Shown piece by piece: positions 23,237 through 32,100 of a stretch of DNA of 32,626 nucleotides. The translations under genes and the position numbers were made by a program. The notes below the pieces were generated by a model. The model ran no database searches. It had not been told where the DNA came from and worked only from the letters and a program-made list of their open reading frames with translations. The DNA comes from JBALVO01 sp036961445. GTDB taxonomy: Bacteria; Pseudomonadota; Gammaproteobacteria; Pseudomonadales; Halieaceae. Within the stretch, counting starts at the first letter, position 1. Every line of letters begins with the position of its first letter. The DNA is taken from the NCBI GenBank assembly GCA_036961445.1, contig JBALVO010000034.1, forward strand, positions 1-32,626, given 5' to 3'.

Positions 23237-23265
23237 TTGACGTGTTGTACAGCCGTCACTATAAC
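23237..23265 (+). promoter_or_regulatory. Sigma-70-type promoter before the DUF6492-type gene
   Basis: TTGACG and TATAAC are separated by 17 bp, each one base from the consensus hexamer. The start site would be near 23272, leaving almost no leader beyond the AGGAG ribosome binding site, so the hexamers may also serve a slightly different start. It would separate the late glycosyltransferase/Wzy genes from strict sigma-54 control. Confidence 0.5.
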
Positions 23266-23282
23266 CCTGTAGGAGAGCCATT

Positions 23283-24161
23283 ATGAGCGCAATGAATGTA
23301 AATGAAAAACTCGCTTTGGTTATCTGTTCTTACCGCCCCGACTTTGAACGCTGTGCTCGGCTGTGTGCGAGCATGGATGAATTTATCAGTTCTGAAGTAT
23401 CACAATTTATTGTCGTACCTGATCGCGATAGGCAAATGTTCGCGCAACTTGAATCTACAAACCGAAGCATTATTAGTACAGAGGATGTATTACCAGCCAG
23501 GTTTATTCATTTGCCACTGTTCAAGAAGTGGTGGCTCGATAACGGTATGTGGCCGATTCGGGGTTGGATGATGCAACAAGTAACGAAGTTGTGTGCAGAT
23601 GCTGTTACCGATTGTGAAAACATTATCTTTGTCGATTCCGATATAGAGTTTATAAGACCACTACAGCATGATCGCTTTGTTCGTGAAGGTGCGCTGCGCC
23701 TGCTTCGGAAACCGCTGCATAAGAATGATGGCGTGCACTTGAAATGGCATCATGCGACAGCCGAACTACTGGGTTTCAGTCCCCAGTATTTTGGCAGTGA
23801 CTATATTGGGCCACTGGCTACATGGAGGCGCAGTAACCTCGTTCAGCTCAAACGCTATATAGAAGATTGCCGGGAGCGGCCCTGGTACGAGGCTGTTGGT
23901 AGAAGGACGACGGTATCGGAATATACGCTTTACGGTGTGTTCGTGGAGCATGTTTTAGGTATTGAGCAGTCCGGACATTTTCAAGCTTCGGATGACTTAT
24001 GCCACTGTCTTTGGTTTGAAGATGAGACCGAGAAGTTTCTGACGCAATTTAACCATAGCAACGCGCCTCAGGCGGTATTGATGCAGTCCAATATCGGTCT
24101 CAATCAGGATGATGTAAATGCATTGATGGTTCAGCTACGACAGAACCTGGCGATCTCTTGA
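23283..24161 (+). CDS. DUF6492-type protein, glycosyltransferase-like
   Basis: A 292-residue cytoplasmic protein that looks like a GT-A-fold enzyme. LALVICSYRPDFERCARLCASM is a typical first nucleotide-binding strand, and NIIFVDSDIEFIRP holds a D-S-D motif (near residues 117-119) in the place of the metal-binding DxD. FQASDDLCHCLWFE near the end could supply catalytic acids. The overall pattern matches the DUF6492 family from memory. AGGAG lies 8 bases before ATG 23283. It is next to a GT2 enzyme and a Wzy-like polymerase, so it probably adds a sugar of the EPS repeat; its substrate is unknown. Confidence 0.72.
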   Translation: MSAMNVNEKLALVICSYRPDFERCARLCASMDEFISSEVSQFIVVPDRDRQMFAQLESTNRSIISTEDVLPARFIHLPLFKKWWLDNGMWPIRGWMMQQVTKLCADAVTDCENIIFVDSDIEFIRPLQHDRFVREGALRLLRKPLHKNDGVHLKWHHATAELLGFSPQYFGSDYIGPLATWRRSNLVQLKRYIEDCRERPWYEAVGRRTTVSEYTLYGVFVEHVLGIEQSGHFQASDDLCHCLWFEDETEKFLTQFNHSNAPQAVLMQSNIGLNQDDVNALMVQLRQNLAIS

Positions 24162-24292
24162 TAAGGCTTCTGGCGTGATTAGTGACTCGGAAAATCGCTC
24201 GCATCAGATGCTGGGAACTGCTCGATGCCGCTGTTCATCTGGAAAATCCAACGGCAAAACTCAGATTCAATACATTTTAATGGAGTCGAAAA

Positions 24293-25333
24293 ATGGCTGA
24301 CACCTGTACATATATCATTCTTCTTAACTGGAACGGGTGGCAAGACACCATCGCCTGTCTTGAGTCGATCTTTCAGTCTCGAGATTCACCTTTTCGTGTC
24401 GTCGTCTGTGACAACAACTCATCTGATGGAAGTCTGTTTAAAATCGCTGCCTGGGCCCGAGGAGAGATATCTGCAGACATACCGCAGGACTCGCGTCTAA
24501 GGACACTTGTTGGCGGGTTAGTTCGCCCGGTTGAGTACATTAGTCTCTCTGCTACTGCTATCAATGCGGGATCCATCACAGACGAAGGCGCACCCCTGGT
24601 ATTGATAGACAACGAGGAGAATGGCGGGTTTGCCGCAGGCAATAATGTCGGTCTTCGTTATGCACTTAACCAGCCTGATATGTCTCATGTATGGATACTG
24701 AACAACGACACGCTGGTCGACCCCTGTTGTTTGTCGAATATGCAGCGTCGACTGCAGCGGGAATCTACGCCTAAAGTTTGCGGCACTGTTATTCATTTTT
24801 TTGATAATCCTGAAACTATTCAGGCGATCGGGGGCAACTGCTTTAATAGGCGAACCGGCGTCGCATCGGAATCAGAAGGTCGCTTTAGACCGGAAAATGA
24901 GCTAAACGACTGTAATCTCATTGAGGAGAAAATTGATTACGTGAGCGGCTGCTCTATGTTGATACCTCGATGTCTTCTGCAAAGCGTCGGTTTGCTGAAT
25001 GAGGATTACTTCCTCTATTACGAGGAAATTGACTGGTTCACTCGTGCGGGAGTGGCTTCTCGGCCATGCATCGCTGCCGATGCACACATTTATCACCGAG
25101 AGGGTGGCTCCATTGGTTCTCCTAGTTGGCGGCAGGCAACACCCTCATTGTTGGCAGACTTTCATATCTTCAGGAGCAAGCACCTCTTTATGCGCAAGTA
25201 CCACCGGGGTAACCTGCTTTCGTGTTACCTGCATAGCTACATCGAAGTAGGAAAGCGAGTTATGCGTGGGCAGTTCAGAAACGCCCTTGTGGTTCTGTCT
25301 GTTCTGCTTGGTGCCACCAGTTTCCGCCAGTAG
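24293..25333 (+). CDS. GT2-family glycosyltransferase (rhamnosyltransferase-like)
   Basis: A 346-residue GT-A enzyme. Visible marks: YIILLNWNGWQDTIACLESIF at the N-terminus, VVVCDNNSSDGS for the nucleotide-sugar site, NGGFAAGNNVGLRYAL, the DxD-containing WILNNDTLVDP, SGCSMLIPRCLLQSVGLLNEDYFLYYEEIDW with the catalytic-type acids, and HREGGSIG. It has an unusual insert of about 40 residues between the first strand pair and the NEENGGFA segment (SADIPQDSRL ... TDEGAPLVLIDNEENG). A GGAG ribosome binding site lies 8 bases before the ATG. It is followed 10 bp later by the Wzy-like gene. A 131-bp gap upstream holds no clear promoter. The sugar moved cannot be told. Confidence 0.9.
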   Translation: MADTCTYIILLNWNGWQDTIACLESIFQSRDSPFRVVVCDNNSSDGSLFKIAAWARGEISADIPQDSRLRTLVGGLVRPVEYISLSATAINAGSITDEGAPLVLIDNEENGGFAAGNNVGLRYALNQPDMSHVWILNNDTLVDPCCLSNMQRRLQRESTPKVCGTVIHFFDNPETIQAIGGNCFNRRTGVASESEGRFRPENELNDCNLIEEKIDYVSGCSMLIPRCLLQSVGLLNEDYFLYYEEIDWFTRAGVASRPCIAADAHIYHREGGSIGSPSWRQATPSLLADFHIFRSKHLFMRKYHRGNLLSCYLHSYIEVGKRVMRGQFRNALVVLSVLLGATSFRQ

Positions 25334-25343
25334 GGCTGCCTTA

Positions 25344-26603
25344 ATGGATTCAGTATTAACAATTGGTGTTAATTCGCGCGCTGGTTTCCGCCCCCTGAAC
25401 CTTCAGTCAGTGATTTGCGTTTTTCTTTTTCTTGCCATATTTGCCGGCTGCCAGGGCGGGCGCTACTACATGGCAAATCGATTGCAAGAGCTGGGCATTT
25501 TTAGTTCTCTAGCCCTCATGGTCCTGGGTACATGGCGAGGTTTTTTTCAGCTAGATATGGGTACCTTGAAAGCTTGGGTTTTCAAACCGATCTACCTGGT
25601 CTTTGGTATTATGATCATCAGCTCGCTGGCCTTCTATGTAAATTATGGGGGCAATCCTTTATACAGTTTTTTTTCGGCTCGCGAGTTCATGCTTGCGTTT
25701 ATGGGTCCCGGTGTCTACCTCTTGTGCAGGACGGGATTGCCCATTGTTGTCGTAGAGCGAACGGTGCGGTTTGCACTCATTGCTCTGATGCTAAATTATC
25801 TGGTTTTTTACTTCACGCTCGATCTCAAGTCACTATTTTTTTCAACCGACCATACACTCAGCAATCTGGTGACTTACGACGACTGGCGCGGTTTCCGACT
25901 GAAACCGCCGCTCTTTGCAATCATGGTAGGCCTAATGGCTGCTTTAATTGGCGTGGGCCAGTCACGCAGCATCCTGTCATGGATAGTATCTCTGTCAGTC
26001 GTCAGTATTGCCGTTTACATATGGTCAATAGTGATGTTTCGCTCTACATTGGCCACCATGGCTTTGGCCATGTGCCTTTACCCGATTGTTTTTGCCTCGA
26101 GAAACAGGATTCCACTCGTCGTCGTTCTCTCGCCACTTATCATCCTGTGTATACCGGTAGGTTTTGAGTTGATGTTGGATGTCTTTCTCGGCTCTGATGG
26201 AGGTAGCTTACGTAAAAAGGCATTTGAATTGGCTTTTGAGCAAATCCCCGGGCATTTCTTTTTCGGGGCGGGTGAGGACAACGCTTACGGAATAAGCTAT
26301 CAGGATATTGTTGCACCGTACTTTTATCCGGATGATATAGGCCTGGTAGGGACTTTATACAAATATGGTGCCGTAGGCGCTTTCTTATATCTGTATATGC
26401 ACCTCAAGGTCTGGTCGCAGTTATGGGCAGCAAATATTCGGTTTACTCAGATTCATGGGCACCTCAATCCATTACTGTGGGCGATCTTCATGTGGCTGAC
26501 TGCAATGGCTTTCAATTTGGTTCTTAATCCTGGCCTTGCCTATGCCCAGGGCATCACTTTAGCGTCAATGGGATTTGCGCTTGCCTCTCTGCATTTGCGT
26601 TGA
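25344..26603 (+). CDS. Wzy-like polysaccharide polymerase (O-antigen ligase/polymerase-like membrane protein)
   Basis: A 419-residue protein with about ten to twelve hydrophobic helices and one larger periplasmic loop (residues about 285-335: FLGSDGGSLRKKAFELAFEQIPGHFFFGAGEDNAYG ... PYFYPDDIGLVGTLYKYGAVGAF), the layout of Wzy/O-antigen polymerase proteins; the G-x-G-D/E and DIG-x-x-G-x-x-Y-x-x-G patterns are typical. The ORF is open from an ATG at 25266, but that start would overlap the glycosyltransferase by 68 bp. ATG 25344, 10 bp after its stop and just before the first helix, is preferred. It would join flipped repeat units in the periplasm with the Wzz protein at 22244. Confidence 0.82.
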   Translation: MDSVLTIGVNSRAGFRPLNLQSVICVFLFLAIFAGCQGGRYYMANRLQELGIFSSLALMVLGTWRGFFQLDMGTLKAWVFKPIYLVFGIMIISSLAFYVNYGGNPLYSFFSAREFMLAFMGPGVYLLCRTGLPIVVVERTVRFALIALMLNYLVFYFTLDLKSLFFSTDHTLSNLVTYDDWRGFRLKPPLFAIMVGLMAALIGVGQSRSILSWIVSLSVVSIAVYIWSIVMFRSTLATMALAMCLYPIVFASRNRIPLVVVLSPLIILCIPVGFELMLDVFLGSDGGSLRKKAFELAFEQIPGHFFFGAGEDNAYGISYQDIVAPYFYPDDIGLVGTLYKYGAVGAFLYLYMHLKVWSQLWAANIRFTQIHGHLNPLLWAIFMWLTAMAFNLVLNPGLAYAQGITLASMGFALASLHLR

Positions 26604-26750
26604 ATTAATTTGCAAAGGATTCCACGCATTGGTAAACGAGATATGCCTGACTGGCTTTATTAGGCATGCAAGAGCGCAAAGAAGTGCAGGGTGGGTAAGA
26701 AGGTACAACGATTACAGCGCATAAAACTGGAAAGTAACTATAGAGACAAC

Positions 26751-27659
26751 ATGAAGCTACTCAACGAAAAATTTTCTTTAAGCAATGGCAATGGCCATCT
26801 CTGCCTGGTAAAAGGCAACGGTGGCATGCCGGTCATTGACATCAAGAACAAGTTTGCGACGGCGATAATTAGTTTGCAGGGCGCACATGTGCTCAGCTGG
26901 ACTCCAGAAAGTCAGGAAGACATCATCTGGGTATCAGAAGGTGCCAGCTTTGCCCCCGGCAAAGCCGTGCGTGGCGGTATTCCTATCTGCTGGCCATGGT
27001 TTGGCGCACACGAGTCCGACTCAAGTCTTCCTGCACATGGTCTCGCCAGAACGGCGATGTGGGAGATCCTGTGTACTGAGGAGCTGGAAGGGGGCAGCAC
27101 GCGCATCACCTTCACCACCACGCCACAGCCAGAAAACGAACATATGTGGCCAGCAGACACGACCGTGCAGTACCTGGTAACTATCGGCAAAAAGCTGGAG
27201 ATGGAACTGGTCACGCGCAACAACGGCTCAGCCCCCATTATCATCGGCCAGGCACTGCATACCTATTTTAATGTCGGTGATATCGATAAGGTATTGCTGC
27301 ATGGACTGGAAGATAGTAGCTACCTCGACAAACTCGAAGGTTTTGCCAAGAAACATCAGGTCGGCCCAATCAGCATCGAAGGTGAAGTCGACAGGATATA
27401 TATCGACTCCGTAGGAGAATGTGCGATCGACGATAAATCGCTCAAACGCACTATCATCATCAACAAACGCGGCAGCCGTTCTACGGTCGTCTGGAACCCC
27501 TGGCAGGAAACTGCCGCGAAGATGGGCGACCTGGGCGAAGATGGCTACACAAAGATGCTGTGCGTTGAGAGCTGTAACGCAGCAGATGATGTCGTCACTA
27601 TCGCGCCGGGTAAGGCACATCATCTTTGGGTGCAGTATGAGCTGTCAAAAAGCCGGTAA
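26751..27659 (+). CDS. Glucose/hexose-6-phosphate mutarotase (YeaD-like, aldose-1-epimerase fold)
   Basis: A 302-residue cytoplasmic enzyme of the D-hexose-6-phosphate epimerase family, interconverting alpha and beta anomers of glucose-6-phosphate and related sugars. Marks: LQGAHVLSW, VRGGIPICWPWFG, the catalytic-type histidine in PAHGLARTAMWEI, a second histidine in QALHTYFNVGDI, VWNPWQETAAKMGD and the glutamate in MLCVESCNA. Length equals the family norm. The frame is open from a GTG at 26691, but ATG 26751 gives the usual N-terminus (MKLLNEKFSL). The 147-bp gap before it has a 6-bp inverted repeat (ATGCCT/AGGCAT, 26643-26667). It may feed sugar-phosphate precursors to EPS synthesis or simply be a housekeeping neighbour. 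Confidence 0.9.
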   Translation: MKLLNEKFSLSNGNGHLCLVKGNGGMPVIDIKNKFATAIISLQGAHVLSWTPESQEDIIWVSEGASFAPGKAVRGGIPICWPWFGAHESDSSLPAHGLARTAMWEILCTEELEGGSTRITFTTTPQPENEHMWPADTTVQYLVTIGKKLEMELVTRNNGSAPIIIGQALHTYFNVGDIDKVLLHGLEDSSYLDKLEGFAKKHQVGPISIEGEVDRIYIDSVGECAIDDKSLKRTIIINKRGSRSTVVWNPWQETAAKMGDLGEDGYTKMLCVESCNAADDVVTIAPGKAHHLWVQYELSKSR

Positions 27660-27828
27660 GTATATACAGGATACTGAACCTAAAAGGCGGAATCGTGAGC
27701 AAAGAAGCTTTTATCTTCGAGGTTAGTGACCGACGTTTTGAAAAATAGGTCATCGGTAGCTCAAACAAAGTGCCGGTAGTCGTCGCTTTTATCGGCGTCT
27801 GGTCAGAGCCCTGTTTGTAAGTGGCCTT

Positions 27829-28287
27829 TCAGCTCCTGGCGTGTTGCAGGATGGCATCAGTCTCGTACAAACGTTGCATCATAGCTACGGTGTGGGGCAT
27901 AGGCATGATGGTATCGTGTGCTTTCTCACCCTTGGTGATTTCGGATGCAGAGCGCAGTTCCCTTGTAACCTTCGGTCTTTCCTCATCGGGTGTACTTATA
28001 AGTCCCATGGACCAATCAGAAAAATAGCGGCTCTCTTCCAGGTGGTCAGAAATTATTCTGATGTCATGATGCCGTGGGTCCACCTCGAGCTTGGCAAGCA
28101 AGTCGGATATTGAGTGCTCATCTCCCTCGATGACCTGAATGAAACAGTTGTCTATAAACAACAATGCGCCGGTGATGCCCTGTAGTTTGTTGTTTCGAGC
28201 GGCGGCAGCGGCAAGGTCCCGCAGTTCAGAAACAGAGAATCCGTCGGCTGCTTTGCTAATGTATATAATCTGTCTGATGGTGGTCAT
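27829..28287 (-). CDS. BLUF-domain blue-light photoreceptor (short form)
   Basis: A 152-residue flavin-binding light sensor. Residues 1-95 are a full BLUF domain: IIYISKA with photoactive Y9, RNNKLQGITGALLF, FIQVIEG with Q51, the DIRII strand and YFSDWSMG with W92 and M94. All photocycle residues are present. The remaining 57 residues are a helical tail without an output enzyme (no EAL or GGDEF), so it must act through a protein partner as other short BLUF proteins do. It is convergent with the mutarotase gene, and the 169-bp gap between them holds no clear terminator. The link to the EPS system is by position only. Confidence 0.92.
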   Translation of the reverse strand: MTTIRQIIYISKAADGFSVSELRDLAAAAARNNKLQGITGALLFIDNCFIQVIEGDEHSISDLLAKLEVDPRHHDIRIISDHLEESRYFSDWSMGLISTPDEERPKVTRELRSASEITKGEKAHDTIMPMPHTVAMMQRLYETDAILQHARS

Positions 28288-28423
28288 TCGTTTCGGCTCT
28301 CTAATTCTGTTCAGCTTAAGACAGTATTCTTATTAGCCACCTGTGCAGTTAAGAGATAAACCAGGCGCGGCCCTGCCACGGGGTTATTGCTGGTTGAGAT
28401 GGTTAAAGCCACCCCGAAATATC

Positions 28424-28435
28424 AGGCTATAGCCT
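28424..28435. repeat. 12-bp perfect palindrome upstream of the BLUF gene
   Basis: AGGCTATAGCCT lies about 140 bp upstream of the BLUF start in the 211-bp gap 28288-28498. It could be an operator or belong to the end of the small ORF at 28499. Nothing else is recognised in this gap. Confidence 0.3.
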
Positions 28436-28498
28436 AATCACAAACTACGCAAACGCATTCCCGTTACCTGCGACAAACTTGCAAAAAGACAGTAGCTG

Positions 28499-28702
28499 TC
28501 ACGCGGCGTACTTCTCTCCATCTTTCATTGAGCGCATAACAGCGACGGAGACCGCGGCGGCGATAATGCGGTCCATGTCAACGAGCTCTTCCTCATAGTT
28601 GTCAGGCATCTCCCTGGTGTACATGGACAGCAGTTGCCGCCTGCGCTGGATGGCAGACATGACGCGCTCAGCATTGTGTGCAGGAATTGTCAGATTCATC
28701 AT
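28499..28702 (-). CDS. Small hypothetical protein (67 residues)
   Basis: A soluble helical protein beginning MMNLTIPAHNAERVMSAIQRRRQLLSMY and ending DMDRIIAAAVSVAVMRSMKDGEKYAA. I recognise no family. The frame is open further upstream, to 28774, but the ATG at 28702 has AAGGGA 7 bases before it and overlaps the stop of the next small ORF upstream (ATGA), so I take that start. The pair looks like a tiny translationally coupled operon transcribed toward the BLUF gene. Confidence 0.6.
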   Translation of the reverse strand: MMNLTIPAHNAERVMSAIQRRRQLLSMYTREMPDNYEEELVDMDRIIAAAVSVAVMRSMKDGEKYAA

Positions 28703-28848
28703 TTGAGTTCCCTTGCTGCCAGGACTCTTTCTTTCCAAACGAGCTGAAGCCTGGCGCGGTGCTCGGCAGCGCACTGCCTGTGTCTTTCTGTTCGTGCTTT
28801 GGTATTGGCTTCATGACAACAAACAATCTTGGTCCTGAGGCTACTCAT
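28699..28848 (-). CDS. Possible 49-residue small protein, coupled to the 67-residue ORF
   Basis: A short basic ORF (MSSLRTKIVCCHEANTKART at the start, LQLVWKERVLAARELK at the end) with two adjacent cysteines and a further Cys and His residues. The ATG at 28848 has GGAG 6 bases upstream, and the stop overlaps the next ATG by 4 bp. These two signals are the only support. A longer reading from 28992 in the same frame lacks such signals. Confidence 0.4.
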   Translation of the reverse strand: MSSLRTKIVCCHEANTKARTERHRQCAAEHRARLQLVWKERVLAARELK

Positions 28849-29174
28849 CTCGTACTCCGTTGAGGCTTGTCTCACGTACATACTCGATGAAAGCGGGTTG
28901 GAATAGGATGGCCGAAGGTGCCAAAGGCATGACCATATGCGCCACGCCACAAGAACGTGGTGCAAGTCACATATTCGGGCGATGACGTGCACGATCTGTA
29001 GTAGTCAACCTATGCTGCTCATGTAATCATGGCGTCGGGCAACAAATGACGAGATTGCGAACTTTTCCGGTTCAGCAGCCAAGTCGGTAGAGAGACTCTG
29101 CTGCTGCCCCCCTATTTATTTGACCTATACTTTGAGCGGGCGTTTGGATTGCACATGGACTACAGGAGACTTAC
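28849..29174. other. Intergenic region between divergent small ORF and MFS-PlsC-Aas gene
   Basis: 326 bp without a supported gene. It contains an inverted repeat GCGCCACG/CGTGGTGC (28939-28963, 8-bp stem with one G-T pair, 9-base loop) and a C-run (about 29107-29112). No sigma-54 promoter, activator element or clear sigma-70 promoter was found. Confidence 0.5.
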
Positions 29175-32100
29175 ATGACGCCGGTGACTAAAATTCGCGG
29201 TTTCATGCCTTTTACCACCATTGTCTTGCTGCAGGCCGCGGTAGCGTTGGGCCATTCGACAGTCATTTACACCGCTATTTCCCGAGGCTACAGCGGCCAA
29301 CACCCGCTGGTGCTGACGGCGCTCGCCAACGCCCTGGTGATCTTGCCAATGGTGCTGATGTTCTCCCCGGCGGGCTACTTCACCGATCGCTTGCCGAAAT
29401 CCCTTGTTATGCGATGGGCAAGCCTGGCAGGTTTGATTGCCAGCGTCCTAATCGCGGGCAGCTATTACCTCGGTTGGTTCTGGGGCGCATTCGCCCTGAC
29501 CTTGTTGCTGTCTGTACAGAATGTTTTCTTCTCGCCGGCAAAGTACAGCCATATTCGCGAACTGGTGGATAACGCAGGCCTGTCGCGCGCCAATAGTGTT
29601 ATCCAGGCCGCCAGTGTTATTGGTTTGCTGGCAGGTGCACTGCTCCTGTCCACAGTTTGTAGCGCCTGGTTAAGTGGAACATCTGACCTGAACAGCGACC
29701 AGGTGCTGCTTGCTGTTGCGCCAGCAGGCTGGATTCTGGTGGCGCTGTACGGTGCGGCCTGGCTACTCAGTTTTCGCCTGGTGGAACACAACGAAGCCGC
29801 CAGCGATACGCGTTTCGATGTGCGGCAGTACCTGAAATTGCACTACCTCCGGCGGAACTTGCAGCTCCTGCGCCAGCAGCGTTCGATCCGCTCGGCTGTC
29901 GTTGGACTCGCGACGTTCTGGACCATTGCTCAAATCATGTTGATAGCCATGCCCGCCCTGGTCCGGCAGTTGCCGATAAGCGCTACCGGCATGAACGGCC
30001 CCGGTGTTCTGGTTTATACCTGCCTGGGACTGGCTTCAGGCGCGTTGCTGGCGGGACGTATTTCCCGCAACCACCTTGAGATCGGTCTGATACCAATCAG
30101 CGCCCTGGGGATCGCCATACTACTGGCCTTGGCCCCGTCACTGGAAAGTGTGCCAAGCCTGGCGGCGGCATTGGTGGCCACCAGCTTTCTTGGCGGCCTG
30201 TTCGTGGTGCCACTCAACACGTTGATCCAGTTCCACGCACCACCGGGACAACTGGGCACGATTTCCGCGGGGCGCAACTGGTTCCAGGCCATTGGTATGT
30301 TGGTCGGCCTGGGCCTGGGCGTGACTGCCAATAGGCAAGGCGTGGATGCCGCCAACTTCTTCTACGCCCTGGCACTGGTGGCAGCAGTTGGTGCCGGCTA
30401 CTGTGTGCGAGAGTTGCCTCACTCTCTGACGCGCACCATCGCCGGGGCCATTCTCAAGCGTCGCTTTCGACTAGAGGTACTCGGCTTTGAAAACCTGCCT
30501 AGCTCCGGTGCAGTGCTGTTGCTTGGCAATCACACCTCGTGGGTAGACTGGACGCTGGTGCAAGTTGCGTGCCCTCGCCAGGTGCGCTTCGTGTTGCAGC
30601 GAGATGTCGCCAACAATTGGTTTATGAAGTTATTCTTCCGCCTGACGGGTACTGCGGCGATCTCATCCCAGGGCGAAAGCTGCAATGACAGGGTCACCGA
30701 GCTATTACAACAGGGGCAGGTGGTTTGCATGTTCCCGGAGCGGGGGATCAGCGGCAATGGTCAGCTTGGAGAGTTTCTCGACGACTTTGAAAATGCGGTG
30801 AAAGCGGTGGAAGACGGCGTCATCATACCCTTCTATCTTAGGGGCTTGTGGGGCACCCGCTTTTCCCGCTCCGATGAGGGCCTGCGGGATTCGCGCGCCC
30901 CTAGCTTGCGGCGGGACCTGATCGTCGCGTTCGGCAAACCCCTGCCATTGGACACGCGAGCAGGCTACCTGAAACAGAAAGTCTTCGATCTTTCCATCAC
31001 CGCCTGGGAGTCCTATACCAAGACACTCGACCCACTGCCGCTGGCCTGGCTGAAGAGGGTAAAGAGCAATCCCGGCGACATTTGCATCGTGGACGCATCT
31101 GAAGTAAAACTGACGCGACGCCGTTTTGCGGCCGCCACACTGGCTTTTTCCGGCGCTATGAACCTGGACCCTCAGGCCGAAAACGTTGGCTTGTTGCTGC
31201 CGGCGACCAATGCGGCTTCGATCGCCAACATGGCAGTGATGCTGATGGGGCGTGCGGCCGTTAATCTCAATTTCAGTGCATCAGCGGCTTCGGTCAATGC
31301 CGGAATTGTCGAGGCCGGCATTAAGCAGGTATTTACCTCGCGGCAATTCGAAGCGCGCCTGGATGCCCGCGGCGTTGATTTTCACGCCATGCTGGCCGGC
31401 ACCGAAATCATTTACATGGAGGACATCAAGGAGGCCATTCCACAATGGCGCCTCATCCTGTCTCTGCTGCAAGTACAGTTGTTGCCAGCCGGCCTGATTT
31501 ACTCACTAAAGGGCGTGCCCGGAACGCTGGAAGACCCAGCCGCCATTCTTTTTTCCAGTGGCAGCGAGGGCAAACCCAAGGGCGTGGTGCTCTCGCATCG
31601 AAATATTCAATCCAACTGCAAGCAAATTTCTGACGTGCTCAACACCCGGGTCGACGATGTGGTAATGGCCTCATTGCCGCCATTTCACGCCTTTGGACTC
31701 ACGGTCACCCTGATTATGCCGTTGATAGAAGGAGTGCCGGTAGCCTGTCACCCGGACCCTACCGATGTGCTCGGTATTGCCCAGACCGTGGCCAAGTACC
31801 GCGCCACTATACTGTTTGGTACAGCGACGTTTCTCAGTCTGTATGCCCGCAACCGCAAAGTAGCGCCGGTAATGCTGGATTCATTACGTTTTGTGGTGGC
31901 CGGTGCTGAAAAATTGCCGGAGAAAGTGCGCCAGGATTTCCAGCTCAAGTTCAACAAATTTATCCTTGAGGGCTACGGCGCCACAGAGACTACCCCGGTT
32001 GCCAGTGTCAACGTTCCGGATGCTGTCGACACCAGCGATTGGAAAATCCAGGTGGGCGGTCTTAAGGGCAGCGTAGGCATGCCGTTGCCGGGCACCAGTT

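Noticed and set aside
28699..28992. Long 97-residue version of the small minus-strand ORF
   Set aside because: The extra N-terminal half has no ribosome binding site and looks like chance coding; only the 49-residue version has supporting signals.
30014..30422. Antisense ORFs in the MFS region
   Set aside because: The plus-strand frame is continuous and matches LplT-PlsC-Aas; the antisense reading is a shadow.
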